Below are positions 30,868-39,264 of a DNA stretch of 64,000 bases, piece after piece. The number at the start of each line of letters is the position of its first letter. The stretch's first letter is position 1. A model generated the notes under the pieces. The model had not been told where the DNA came from, did not search any database, and saw only the letters and a list, made by a program, of their open reading frames with translations. Made by a program: the position numbers and the translations under genes. Origin of the DNA: Pseudomonas brassicacearum subsp. neoaurantiaca (lineage in GTDB: Bacteria > Pseudomonadota > Gammaproteobacteria > Pseudomonadales > Pseudomonadaceae); the NCBI RefSeq assembly GCF_013608025.1, contig NZ_VDLV01000012.1, forward strand, positions 1 to 64,000, read 5' to 3'.

Positions 30868-31604
30868 TTAACGCGTCTCCAAAAATCTGCAGCACCAAAT
30901 TGTCGGCATAGCGGCCAGGAAGCGGGGCAAGATCAGTTGCGCCCCAGGAATCCATGGCCAGGAATTGCCATGTCCGAATCTTCGCAATTCTTCGCAACAC
31001 TGCGGATGCATGCAGCACGGCCTCAAGAGTCACATGAACTCATTTAAGCGCCGCGCAGGCAATTCGACTTATGGCCGAGACATCCGTTCGTGCAACCAAA
31101 TCCGTAGCGGACAGGCTTCAGGCGCCGGTTCTTGAGCGATATCCGGTCCTGTGTCGTTGGGCTGTTCCAGACGCTAATGGTGCTTGTTCAGACGCAAAAC
31201 TCTTCATTTGCTCGCCACACTCTTGTGAAGTTGTGAAAACCCGTTTTTTCACGCTCTTTTGAAGACGTGAACCTCAAAAAAGGGCTGTCCCAGCCTGGCA
31301 CCGCGCCCGGTTTGGTTGCCCCCATGCAATACATGACAGGCAAAACGGGCAGACAGCTCAGTTACCGAGCGTAATGACAGCTCTGCAGATTCGTGAAAAG
31401 CGGAGATTTTGCCCTGAAACAGCAAGCGCGCCAGCTTCACTCGATCTGTGTGGGCGGCTCTCTGTGGGCGGTGCGAAGTGCCAATACAAGCGCATCAGCG
31501 ATGTTGCGAGGCCCGATCAGGAGACGTCCTTATAATCGGGGGGAGATTGTAACGAAGAAACGCGCGGAAATGGTCGTGTTTTATGACTTTTATTAGCCTT
31601 CCGG
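30868..31604. other. 737-base gene-free region upstream of mqo
   Basis: It holds the mqo promoter side and no convincing gene. Short open frames (for example 31071-31262 on the plus strand) lack a ribosome binding site and family resemblance. Seen: an AT-rich inverted repeat (GTGAAAA / TTTTCAC, near 31235-31255) and a perfect TATAAT near 31531 on the plus strand without a well-placed -35. A small RNA is possible but not supported. Confidence 0.4.
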
Positions 31605-31838
31605 TCAGACGGCCAACAGCTGCCGGCTACGGGCGCGTGCACGAGGCGTTTGCACTCGCGCTTCGGCGGGCAGGGGCTGGTGCAGCCAGTTGAGGCGGAT
31701 CTCTTCGATTTCGACCCAGCCTTCGCCCATGGGCTGCAAGCTGCATTGCTTGAAAGCCTGGCAGCGACCGGCGCGGTCAAGCAGGGCAAAGCAACGATGA
31801 TGGGGACGAGGGGTAAACAGATCGATGAGAAAGCGCAT
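31605..31838 (-). CDS. Small conserved hypothetical protein (77 residues)
   Basis: Reads MRFLIDLFTPRPHHRCFALLD and continues with hydrophobic and basic stretches, ending RARSRQLLAV. There is no signal peptide or known motif. The composition and the conserved-looking MGEGWVEIEEIRLNWLHQPL segment suggest a real small Pseudomonas protein. The ribosome binding site is poor and longer starts at 31937 and 31915 are open, so the start is uncertain. Confidence 0.5.
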   Translation of the reverse strand: MRFLIDLFTPRPHHRCFALLDRAGRCQAFKQCSLQPMGEGWVEIEEIRLNWLHQPLPAEARVQTPRARARSRQLLAV

Positions 31839-32044
31839 GGTCGGATACCGTGTCGAGGGGACTTGTGAACAGCCTGACAGCTGGCCATGACATGCTGGTT
31901 TAAGGACCGTGACAACGGGGTGACAGGAACCGCCCACCGTGGCCCTTGTCAGACATTTCGGTATTCATGCTGCGACGCTGGTTCGCCGCGATGGCGCACC
32001 GCTATACTGCCGGCCTGTTTGTGCCCGATTCTGGAGAGAAGAGC

Positions 32045-32629
32045 ATGTTGCAACGCCTGTTGTTCGGTTTGATCGCCGTGACCAGCCTGACCCTTGTCGG
32101 CTGTGCCCACAGCCCGCAGCAACTTAACCCGGAACCCAAGCTCAACGCCCAATTGGCGCCGGTGGGCCGTGGCCAACCGGTCGTGGTGCGTGTCGTGGAC
32201 GGTCGTCCGTCGCCGACCCTTGGCACCCGCGGTGGGTTGTACCCTGAGACCAGCGTGATCACGGTGCAGGGCGCGCAGATCCTGCCGAAGTTGCAGGCCC
32301 AGGCCGAGGCGGCCGTGCGCTTGCTGGGCTTCACCCCGACCGCGAATGCCATGAACGCTCCGCAACTGACCGTGACCCTGGCGGAACTGAAATACCAGTC
32401 GCCCAAGGAAGGCATGTATGTGACGGAGGCCACCATCGGCGCGACCTTCCGCTCCGACGTGCAGAACGCCAGCCGCCGCTACAGCGGTCGTTACGGCGCT
32501 TCGCTGGACCAGCGCTTCGGCATGGCGCCCAACCAGGAGACCAATACCAAGCTGGTCAGCGATGTATTGAGCGACGCCCTGACCCGTCTGTTCAAGGACC
32601 CGACCATTGGTCAGGTATTGGCTGAATAA
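32045..32629 (+). CDS. YajG-family lipoprotein
   Basis: A 194-residue lipoprotein with lipobox LVGC (Cys20) after MLQRLLFGLIAVTSLTL. The body (VVVRVVDGRPSPTLGTRGG, ILPKLQAQAEAAVRLLGF, LTVTLAELKYQ) matches the YajG family, whose role is unknown. GGAGA precedes the ATG at 32045; an in-frame ATG at 31946 lies before the signal peptide and is rejected. In enterobacteria yajG neighbours ampG, but no ampG is here. Confidence 0.88.
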   Translation: MLQRLLFGLIAVTSLTLVGCAHSPQQLNPEPKLNAQLAPVGRGQPVVVRVVDGRPSPTLGTRGGLYPETSVITVQGAQILPKLQAQAEAAVRLLGFTPTANAMNAPQLTVTLAELKYQSPKEGMYVTEATIGATFRSDVQNASRRYSGRYGASLDQRFGMAPNQETNTKLVSDVLSDALTRLFKDPTIGQVLAE

Positions 32630-32649
32630 GTAACAAGCCGTACATCCCC

Positions 32650-32738
32650 TGTGGGAGCGAGCTTGCTCGCGATAGCGGAGTGTCAGCCACTTTGATGTTG
32701 GCTGATCCACCGCCATCGCGAGCAAGCTCGCTCCCACA
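32650..32738. repeat. REP pair, family A
   Basis: Inverted copies of GTGGGAGCGAGCTTGCTCGC flank about 40 bases between the YajG gene and the end of the next minus-strand gene. Confidence 0.9.
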
Positions 32739-32760
32739 GGGTTTTTTATGGGCGAGAAAT

Positions 32761-32967
32761 TCAGGCGGCCTGGGAATAGAACTCCAGCACGCTGATGCCG
32801 GTCAGCAGGTCTGTCTCTGGAAGATCAGCGTGTTGATGGCCGCCGAGGGCGCAATACACCAGCCAGTGCCGGTCCTGTACGTTGAAAGACAGGCTGTCGA
32901 CGAGGTTCTGTTGTTCGTCGCTCGGGCTGATGAGGTAGAGGCGATCCTGGTTTTCGGCGTGCAGCAT
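32761..32967 (-). CDS. Small hypothetical protein (68 residues)
   Basis: Reads MLHAENQDRLYLISPSDEQQ and LVDSLSFNVQDRHWLVYCALG, ending ISVLEFYSQAA. It is acidic and soluble and without known motifs. A GGA lies seven bases before the ATG. Position between two REP pairs and a clean stop support a gene, but I recognise no family. Confidence 0.5.
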   Translation of the reverse strand: MLHAENQDRLYLISPSDEQQNLVDSLSFNVQDRHWLVYCALGGHQHADLPETDLLTGISVLEFYSQAA

Positions 32968-33058
32968 GACGGGTTCCGTGCGGGTTTGGAGGGCGACAGG
33001 GTGGCCTATCCATATGACGAAACCGTGACGGATGAAATTAGAAAGTTGAGCCCGCCCC

Positions 33059-33206
33059 TGTGGCGAGGGGATTTAGCGAAACGTCGCACCGCCCCGCTGG
33101 GCTGCGCAGCAGCCCCAAAAGAGCTGTATGCAATTCGCCTGACACACCCTGGTAGCCGGTTTTAGGACTGCTTCGCAGCCCAGCGGGGATAAATCCCCTC
33201 GCCACA
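33059..33206. repeat. REP pair, family B (long variant)
   Basis: The left arm TGTGGCGAGGGGATTTAGCG carries an unusual insert (AAACGTCGCACCGCC) before the CCGCTGGGCTGCG part. The right arm is a standard unit. The same long left arm recurs at 33630. Confidence 0.9.
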
Positions 33207-33337
33207 AAAGCATTCAATATGGAGCGACATCGTAACCGGTCGGAAAAACCGACGCAGCGCCCCAGGCTTTCGGTAGAATCCGCGCCCCGATTTATAGGTC
33301 TTGGGCGCAGGGCGTCCGTTTTCGCTTGAGGTTCGTG

Positions 33338-33619
33338 ATGTCGTTGCAACTGTTTTCGTTGTTCGCTGCCCACCCCGCCAAACTGATCAACCTGCTCGCG
33401 CTGCTGTTTGCCTGCCCGGGTGGCTGGGTACTGCACGCAACGCGCCGCCGCGAACAGCGGGCGCGGGCCTGTCTCGAAGCGCGTAGCGGCGAAAGCAATG
33501 AACGATTCGAAGCGCTGCTGGACCTGGCGACGCAACGCATGAACCGGTTTTTCTACCGCTTCGGGTTTGCTTGCCTGGGCGTGGCGTTGCTGATGTCGTG
33601 GTTCAGCACAAAGCTCTGA
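33338..33619 (+). CDS. Small membrane protein (93 residues)
   Basis: Reads MSLQLFSLFAAHPAKLINLL followed by a first membrane segment and a basic, helical middle (ATRRREQRARACLEARSGES). A second membrane segment near the C-terminus (FGFACLGVALLMSWF) completes a two-helix topology. GAGG precedes the ATG. The gene is enclosed by two nearly identical long REP pairs. No family is recognised and function is unknown. Confidence 0.65.
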   Translation: MSLQLFSLFAAHPAKLINLLALLFACPGGWVLHATRRREQRARACLEARSGESNERFEALLDLATQRMNRFFYRFGFACLGVALLMSWFSTKL

Positions 33620-33629
33620 TGAGGCAATC

Positions 33630-33757
33630 TGTGGCGAGGGGATTTAGCGAAACGTCGCACCGCCCCGCTGGGCTGCGTAGCAGCCCCGATATCTATGGCT
33701 AGCCCAAGGGCTTGCGAGTGCTGTGCACTCGAGCGGGAATAAATCCCCTCGCCACAG
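33630..33757. repeat. REP pair, family B (long variant)
   Basis: Its left arm is almost identical over about 55 bases to that at 33059, including the AAACGTCGCACCGCC insert. The right arm is GCGGGAATAAATCCCCTCGC. Confidence 0.9.
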
Positions 33758-33781
33758 GTCACTCGCTCGAAGGGCTGTCGC

Positions 33782-34945
33782 TTAAAGCGCCAACCCCGCC
33801 TTGACCCGGTATTGGTTGCGCACCGGCGTTGCATATTGCAACACCAGGAACGGTCGCTGTTCCACCGGGCACTCATCCAACCGACGCTGCCATTCCTCTT
33901 GGGCCTTCGCCAGCTCTTCGGCACCGAACACCTCGGCGGCCGTCGGCACCTGCAACTGCGGGTCTGCATCGGCCCATTGGGCGTAGGCCAGGTAATGCAC
34001 CGGAAACAAGCGATAACCGCCGAGAATCTGCCGGTCCATCTCCGCTGCCAGTTGCTTGGTGTCCTCGAACAGCTCGGTAATCGGCGCGGCAAAATTCACA
34101 TGGACCCGGCCTTTATAGCCGGTGATGCCCTTGGCTATGCTGACGTCATCCTCGCCCGGTGCCTTGGTGTAGGTCCCGGTGGTGGCGCGGATGTACAACT
34201 CGCGGGCCTTGGCCTGGTCGCACGGATCGTATTCATAGCTGATCGAAACCGGCGTCAGGTTCAGCGAGCGGATCACTTCGCCGAACGGCTCGTCCTTGCG
34301 GCTCATGTGGAACATCTTGAGGATCGCTGATTCGGTGCGATCGTCACCGTCCTTGGCCCTACCTTCGGCCTGGGCGATCCAGATCGAGGCGCAATCGTTG
34401 CGGATCGAATGATTGATGTACGCCGACAGCAACTGGTACGCCGCCATTTTTTCCCGCCGCCCAGTGATCGAGCGGTGCACGATAAAACTCTTATTCAGGC
34501 GCATCAGGTCGCTGACAAACGGCTTCTGCAGCAGGTTGTCGCCAATGGCGATGCGCGGGGTCGGCAGGCCGGCGTGGTACACGGCGTAGTTGACGAACGC
34601 CGGGTCCATCACGATGTCGCGGTGGTTGGCGATGAACAGGTAAGCGTTGCCGGACTTGAATTGCTCCACCCCGGTATATGTCACGCCATCGGTGGCGCGC
34701 TCGATGGTGTGGTCGACATAGAACTCCACTTTGTCCTGCAACGTGGCGACCGATGTCACACCGGCGAACTCTCGACGCAATTTCTGCGCTATAAGGGGTT
34801 TGAGCATCCAGCCGAAGGCGCCGGCCAGGCGCGGGAAGCGGAAGTGGGTGAGGATATCTAGAAACGCCTTGTCGCTGAGCAGCCGTGCCAGCACTGCTGG
34901 GACTTCACTGTCGTCGTAAGGTCGGATGGCATCGAATTCGCCCAT
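33782..34945 (-). CDS. 1-acyl-sn-glycerol-3-phosphate acyltransferase-like protein
   Basis: A 387-residue PlsC/PlsB-superfamily protein of the large form. The acyltransferase motif reads NHRDIVMD, with the Asp six residues after His rather than the five of the classical HX4D. The substrate motif is AEGRAKDGDD. Between them lie the conserved PTPRIAIGDNLLQKPF and NKSFIVHRSITGRREKM segments. MGEFDAIRPYDDSEVPA starts at 34945 (AAGAG upstream); the adjacent ATG at 34948 is equally open. Likely role is phospholipid or lysolipid acylation. Confidence 0.85.
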   Translation of the reverse strand: MGEFDAIRPYDDSEVPAVLARLLSDKAFLDILTHFRFPRLAGAFGWMLKPLIAQKLRREFAGVTSVATLQDKVEFYVDHTIERATDGVTYTGVEQFKSGNAYLFIANHRDIVMDPAFVNYAVYHAGLPTPRIAIGDNLLQKPFVSDLMRLNKSFIVHRSITGRREKMAAYQLLSAYINHSIRNDCASIWIAQAEGRAKDGDDRTESAILKMFHMSRKDEPFGEVIRSLNLTPVSISYEYDPCDQAKARELYIRATTGTYTKAPGEDDVSIAKGITGYKGRVHVNFAAPITELFEDTKQLAAEMDRQILGGYRLFPVHYLAYAQWADADPQLQVPTAAEVFGAEELAKAQEEWQRRLDECPVEQRPFLVLQYATPVRNQYRVKAGLAL

Positions 34946-35087
34946 CATGCTCTCTTGTTGGAAACGGCTAGGGTAAGTAAAGGTTCGATCGAAAATACGA
35001 CAGGGCACGGCCTGGAAAATAAGCCAGACGAAAATAGCCCTGCAAATAGACCGGCGATTATACGCACAAGTCACTTGGGAGACCGCG

Positions 35088-35270
35088 ATGCTGGAAGCCG
35101 CTGAGTATGAATGTCCGTATTGTGGTGAAGAGGTCGAGACGACAGTGGATCTTTCCGGCGGCGACCAGACCTATATCGAGGACTGCCAGGTCTGTTGCCG
35201 GCCGATCAACTTCGTGCTCCAGGTCCACGGTGAGGAATGGCACCTGGAGGTCTTCAGCGAGAACGAATGA
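35088..35270 (+). CDS. CPXCG-motif cysteine-rich protein
   Basis: A 60-residue zinc-ribbon-like protein with CPYC (the CPXC motif) near the N-terminus and CQVCC further on. GGGAG precedes the ATG. It is common in Pseudomonas and found next to DUF2007 proteins as here (nine-base gap to the next gene), so the two are co-transcribed. Function unknown. Confidence 0.88.
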   Translation: MLEAAEYECPYCGEEVETTVDLSGGDQTYIEDCQVCCRPINFVLQVHGEEWHLEVFSENE

Positions 35271-35279
35271 GGGGCGGCC

Positions 35280-35540
35280 ATGCAGCGAATCTACGAGCTG
35301 GAAAACCTGATGGAAGGCGAATTGCTCCAAGGCATGCTCGCCAGCGAAGGCATCACGGCGCATCTGGTGGGGCGTGACCTGATGGGTGGCGCGGGGGAAC
35401 TGCCGATGCACGGCCTGTTGGGGCTGGCGGTGGAGGATGAACAGGCGCAATACGCCCGGGAATTGATCGCCGCCTACAATGCCGCGCTGCCGCTGCTCGG
35501 CGACGAACCGGACAGTTACCCCGGAACGCTGGTCTGTTAG
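35280..35540 (+). CDS. DUF2007 putative signal-transducing protein
   Basis: An 86-residue protein (MQRIYELENLMEGELLQGML) with the GIxAHLVG pattern of DUF2007, related to PII-like small folds. GAGGGG precedes the ATG. It follows the CPXCG gene and precedes the SRAP gene by 36 bases, so a three-gene transcript is likely. Confidence 0.85.
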   Translation: MQRIYELENLMEGELLQGMLASEGITAHLVGRDLMGGAGELPMHGLLGLAVEDEQAQYARELIAAYNAALPLLGDEPDSYPGTLVC

Positions 35541-35576
35541 GCTGGCCGCCGTTTGATCTGAGAGCCGTGTTACCCC

Positions 35577-36200
35577 ATGTGTGGACGTTATGCCCTGTTT
35601 CGCTGGAACCCCGCTTTTGCGGCCTTGCCCGGCTTCCCCGCCGACCAGAAGGCCCAATGGAACATTTCGCCCAACGATTCGGTGCTGATGCTGCGGGTCG
35701 GCGCCGATGGCCAGCGCGAATTGGCCCGGGCGCGCTGGGGTTTGACGCCGCCGTGGTTGACCGATCTGTCCCGGACCCCGGCCCATGCCCGGGCCGAAAC
35801 CGTTGCCGAACAGCCAATGTTCCGCGAGGCCCTGCGTTTGCGTCGGTGCCTGCTGCCGGCCAACGGGTTCTACGAATGGCGCGGTGGCTCGCGTAAACGC
35901 CCGTATTGGCTGACGCCGGGAGAGGGTTCGTCACTGTTTTTTGCGGCGATCTGGGAAGCCTATCCGGTACAGGAACAGGTGTGGTTGAGCACGGCAGTCA
36001 TCACCCAGCCGGCGGCTGGCCAGCGTCGGCCGTTAATCCTGGATGAAGAAGGCCAACGACTCTGGCTTGACCCCGAGACCCCGCTGCATGCCTTGCAAGG
36101 GCTGCTGGCGAGCGAGCCGGGGCAATTGCGCGAGCGCGTATTGGCGAACATGGTCAACGACCCGAAACTCAATGGGCCGGAATGCCTGACGCCGGCTTGA
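35577..36200 (+). CDS. SOS response-associated peptidase (SRAP) with altered active site
   Basis: A 207-residue member of the HMCES/YedK family, which covalently caps abasic sites in single-stranded DNA through Cys2. MCGRYALF gives Cys2, and Glu100 in NGFYEW matches the catalytic Glu (E. coli YedK Glu105). The usual Asn (NARxE) is His70 in AHARAETV. The usual His of HxRMP is missing; the segment reads GQRRPLIL with Gln149. The active site is therefore unusual, though similar variants may be common in Pseudomonas. It follows the DUF2007 gene. Confidence 0.87.
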   Translation: MCGRYALFRWNPAFAALPGFPADQKAQWNISPNDSVLMLRVGADGQRELARARWGLTPPWLTDLSRTPAHARAETVAEQPMFREALRLRRCLLPANGFYEWRGGSRKRPYWLTPGEGSSLFFAAIWEAYPVQEQVWLSTAVITQPAAGQRRPLILDEEGQRLWLDPETPLHALQGLLASEPGQLRERVLANMVNDPKLNGPECLTPA

Positions 36201-36223
36201 GTCTTGTGGCGACAGTTCCAACC

Positions 36224-36320
36224 CCTTCGCGAGCAGGCTCGCTCCCACATGGGGCGATGTGGGACCAAAAAAATTGTTGAGGGCCGCACATACCTGTGGG
36301 AGCGAGCCTGCTCGCGAAGG
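36224..36320. repeat. REP pair, family A (variant)
   Basis: Inverted units carry GAGCAGGCTCGC instead of the usual GAGCAAGCTCGC, a symmetrical A-to-G change present in both arms. They lie between the SRAP and M48 genes. Confidence 0.9.
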
Positions 36321-36433
36321 GCAAATGACCTGCGTGGGATCCGTCCGAAAAATCTGTAATCCTCGCGCTGTGTATCTGGCGCCGATACAAATCAACGCCT
36401 AGGATACGCCCACGTTTCCAGGGAGCTTCATAG

Positions 36434-37249
36434 ATGAACAAGATTTTGATGGTAAGTGCGCTGAGTACAGGTCTGCTGCTTGCCGGTTGCCAATCGGTCA
36501 ACACCACCAGCGGCGGAGCCGTGGGGGTGGAACGCAAGCAATATATGTTCAGCATGCTGTCGACCGCTGAGGTCAACCAGATGTACGCCCAGTCCTATCA
36601 GAAAACCATGGGCGAGGCGAAAGCCCAGGGCGCTTTGGACAAGACCAGCAGCGATGCCAAGCGTCTCCAGGTAATTGCCGACCGCCTGATTGCCCAGGCG
36701 CCTGTGTTCCGCCCGGATTCGGCGCAGTGGAACTGGGAAGTCAACCTGATCAAGAGTGACGAGCTCAATGCCAACTGCGGGCCTGGCGGCAAGATCATGT
36801 TCTACTCCGGCTTGATCGATCAGTTGAAACTGACCGACGCTGAGATCGCCGCGATCATGGGCCATGAAATCGCCCACGCCTTGCGCGAGCATGGTCGTGA
36901 AGCCATGTCCAAGGCCTATGGCATCGAAATGGCCAAGCAGGGCGCCGGCGCGATATTCGGCCTGGGCCAGGACAGTCTGGCGCTGGCCGACACCGTGGCC
37001 AACTACGGCATGACCTTGCCCAACAGCCGTGGCAACGAGAACGAAGCCGACCTGATCGGCCTCGAACTGGCCGCCCGCGCCGGCTACGACCCGAACGCGG
37101 CGATCACTCTGTGGAACAAGATGGCCAAGGCATCGGAAGGCGCTCCGCCAGAATTCATGAGCACCCACCCGTCATCGAGCAGCCGGATCGCCTCGTTGCA
37201 GGCGGCGATTCCGAAGGTGATGCCGCTTTACCAGCAGGCCAAGAAGTAA
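36434..37249 (+). CDS. M48-family lipoprotein metallopeptidase
   Basis: A 271-residue zinc protease anchored as a lipoprotein (lipobox LLAGC, Cys19). The zinc motif HEIAH is at residues 144-148 and the third ligand Glu lies in ENEADLIG. It resembles LoiP/YggG, an outer-membrane stress protease. It is a single gene between REP pairs; no heat-shock or AlgU promoter was recognised. Confidence 0.92.
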   Translation: MNKILMVSALSTGLLLAGCQSVNTTSGGAVGVERKQYMFSMLSTAEVNQMYAQSYQKTMGEAKAQGALDKTSSDAKRLQVIADRLIAQAPVFRPDSAQWNWEVNLIKSDELNANCGPGGKIMFYSGLIDQLKLTDAEIAAIMGHEIAHALREHGREAMSKAYGIEMAKQGAGAIFGLGQDSLALADTVANYGMTLPNSRGNENEADLIGLELAARAGYDPNAAITLWNKMAKASEGAPPEFMSTHPSSSSRIASLQAAIPKVMPLYQQAKK

Positions 37250-37278
37250 TCATCATCACGCGGTGAGGCGGCTGGCCT

Positions 37279-37371
37279 CATCGCGAGCAAGCTCGCTCCC
37301 ACAATGATCTGCGGTGATCACAATCTTGTGAACACCCGCAGCCCCTGTGGGAGCGAGCTTGCTCGCGATGA
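37279..37371. repeat. REP pair, family A
   Basis: Inverted copies of the GAGCGAGCTTGCTCGCGATG unit between the M48 gene and the end of the Mn exporter gene, which converge here. Confidence 0.9.
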
Positions 37372-37385
37372 ACGATGACGCGGTA

Positions 37386-37970
37386 TCAAACCCACCCACT
37401 GCTCTGCATCGCCTTGTAAACCGCAACGATCGCCAGGATGAAAAACGCCGAGGCGGCCAGGCGGCGGATGAGGGCCAGGGGCAGTTTCTCGGCGGCGAAA
37501 TTGCCCGCCAGTACCACGGGTACGTTGGCAATCAACATGCCCACGGTGGTGCCAATGATCACTAGCCACAGTTCCGGGTATTGCGCGGCGAGCATCACCG
37601 TGGCGATCTGGGTCTTGTCGCCGATTTCCGCCAGGAAGAACGCGATCAGCGTGGTCAGGAACGGCCCGAACTTGCGAGCGGTGTTGGCCTCCTCGTCGTC
37701 CAGCTTGTCCGGGACCAGAGTCCACAGTGCCGTGGCCGCGAAGCTTGCCGCCAATATCCAGTGCAACACCGAGCCGGAGAAGAACCCACTGACCCAGGCA
37801 CCCACCGCGCCCGCTGCCGCGTGGTTGGCCAGGGTCGCGGCGACGATGCCGGCGATGATCGGCCAGGGTTTGCGAAAGCGAGCAGCAAGGATCAGCGCGA
37901 GCAGCTGCGTCTTGTCGCCGATTTCGGCCAGCGCAACGATGGCGGTAGGTACGAGTAGAGAGTCCAGCAT
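37386..37970 (-). CDS. TMEM165/GDT1-family Mn2+ exporter
   Basis: A 194-residue membrane protein with two repeats, each carrying the family motif E-x-G-D-K-T (ALAEIGDKTQLLALIL near residue 16 and FLAEIGDKTQIATVML in the second half). About six membrane helices are expected. Family members export Mn2+ (MneA in Vibrio). The upstream yybP-ykoY riboswitch supports manganese control. The ribosome binding site TTAGGA lies at the riboswitch 3' edge. Confidence 0.92.
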   Translation of the reverse strand: MLDSLLVPTAIVALAEIGDKTQLLALILAARFRKPWPIIAGIVAATLANHAAAGAVGAWVSGFFSGSVLHWILAASFAATALWTLVPDKLDDEEANTARKFGPFLTTLIAFFLAEIGDKTQIATVMLAAQYPELWLVIIGTTVGMLIANVPVVLAGNFAAEKLPLALIRRLAASAFFILAIVAVYKAMQSSGWV

Positions 37971-37980
37971 CAGGGAATTC

Positions 37981-38180
37981 CTAAGAGGGGCGGGTCGACA
38001 CGGCTATGACACGTACAGCCTTCCCGCCCCGGGTAAGGTGTGCGTGTCATAGGTCTTGTCAAACCCAGCGACCATCTGCGTGGACGCTTGGGCCGCATAC
38101 GCCATGGTCTGCTGACCAAGTATGTTGACGTATGCCGGGCGAGCAGGGCGCTCGCGGGAGACTACTCCCCTAGGACGGTG
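37981..38180 (-). ncRNA. yybP-ykoY manganese riboswitch
   Basis: On the minus strand the conserved GGGGAGTAG (38170-38162) and GTCAACATACTTGG (38129-38116) are both present, as in the E. coli mntP and alx leaders. Between aptamer and start codon lies a perfect 10-base inverted repeat CTATGACACG / CGTGTCATAG (38052-38043 and 38013-38004) that probably forms the expression platform. The 5' CCTAGGGG can pair with CCCCTCTTAGG just before the start, covering the Shine-Dalgarno AGGA, so control is probably translational. No protein-coding signal is seen here. Confidence 0.88.
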
Positions 38181-38233
38181 CGGATTCTGCCTAGGCAAAT
38201 CCGATTGGGCAAGCGCTGTTTTTCAAAAAAGCG

Positions 38234-39232
38234 TCAGCCACGCTTGGCCCGGTAGATGCGAAAACCCTGGCCTTCGGCCTTGATGGTGCACGTGCCGAGG
38301 TGCTCCTCGATCAGCGGCTGGTATTTGAGGAAACTGTTGGCGACGAGCCGCAGTTCGCCGCCATTTTTCAGATGTTTGGCGGCTTTTCGCAGCAGGTTTT
38401 CCGTGGCGTGATAATCCGTGTGGACGCCCACATGGAACGGTGGATTACTCAAAATCGCGTTCAGGCCCATGGGCGCGGCGTCAATGCCGTCACCGGTCAG
38501 CACGTCGGCTTCCAGGCCATTGGCAGCCAAGGTCAGGCGACTGCTGGCGGCGGCGAAGGCATCCACATCCAGCAGCGTCACGGTGTTGTGCGGGTAGCGA
38601 CGCTTGACCGCCGCGCCCAGCACGCCGGCGCCGCAGCCAAAGTCCAGCAGGTGGCCACTGGGCAGCTTGTCCAAGTGCTCCAGCAACAGCGCACTGCCGC
38701 GATCCAGCCGCCCGTGACTGAACACCCCGGGCAAACTGATGACCTTCAGCGGACCTTCGGCAAGCGGCAGCTCATACGTCTGCGCCAGGCTTTCCAGCGG
38801 CTTGGCCTCGGGCGCGTTGGCGACGGTGACCTGCCAGAGTTGGCAGTGCCGCGCGCTGTCGAGCTTGCGCGGCTTGCCGAATGGGTTGAGCTGCTTGGAA
38901 GCGCCCTCGATGCCGCTGCGTTTTTCGCCCACCAGGTACACCTCGCGACCGGCCAGGCGCGCGGCCACGGCGTTGAGGATGTAGTCGGTGAGGTCCTTGG
39001 CCTTGGGCAGGAACACCACGGCGGTGTCGAATCCTCGCTCGGGTACGTTCACGCCAAAATGGCTGCGCTCCGGGAAACGCGCATCCAGGGCCGCTTGATC
39101 GCCGGCGTGCCAGCACCAACCATGGGCCTCGGGCAGGCGGCCGAGCAGATCGTCGGCGGGCAGGCCGGCCAGCAAGACCGACCCCTGGAATAACTCAGGC
39201 TGACGAAGCAGTACTTCACTGCGCGGGTCCAT
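38234..39232 (-). CDS. rsmC: 16S rRNA (guanine1207-N2)-methyltransferase
   Basis: SAM-dependent methylation of G1207 in 16S rRNA. 332 residues: an N-terminal pseudo-methyltransferase domain and a C-terminal catalytic domain with [14 protein letters not shown] and the NPPF motif ([15 protein letters not shown]). [15 protein letters not shown] at 39232 has AAAGGAG upstream. It follows the hydroxyacid dehydrogenase gene on the same strand (32-base gap). RlmG is a related alternative, but length and motifs favour RsmC. Confidence 0.88.
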   Translation of the reverse strand: MDPRSEVLLRQPELFQGSVLLAGLPADDLLGRLPEAHGWCWHAGDQAALDARFPERSHFGVNVPERGFDTAVVFLPKAKDLTDYILNAVAARLAGREVYLVGEKRSGIEGASKQLNPFGKPRKLDSARHCQLWQVTVANAPEAKPLESLAQTYELPLAEGPLKVISLPGVFSHGRLDRGSALLLEHLDKLPSGHLLDFGCGAGVLGAAVKRRYPHNTVTLLDVDAFAAASSRLTLAANGLEADVLTGDGIDAAPMGLNAILSNPPFHVGVHTDYHATENLLRKAAKHLKNGGELRLVANSFLKYQPLIEEHLGTCTIKAEGQGFRIYRAKRG

Positions 39233-39264
39233 GGTCTGCTCCTTAAAAAAAGTGCGGCAGTTTA

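Noticed and set aside
31071..31262. A 63-residue plus-strand open frame upstream of mqo
   Set aside because: No ribosome binding site and no recognisable protein pattern.
38004..38198. A 64-residue open frame upstream of the Mn exporter
   Set aside because: It lies within the yybP-ykoY riboswitch and the codons follow RNA structure.
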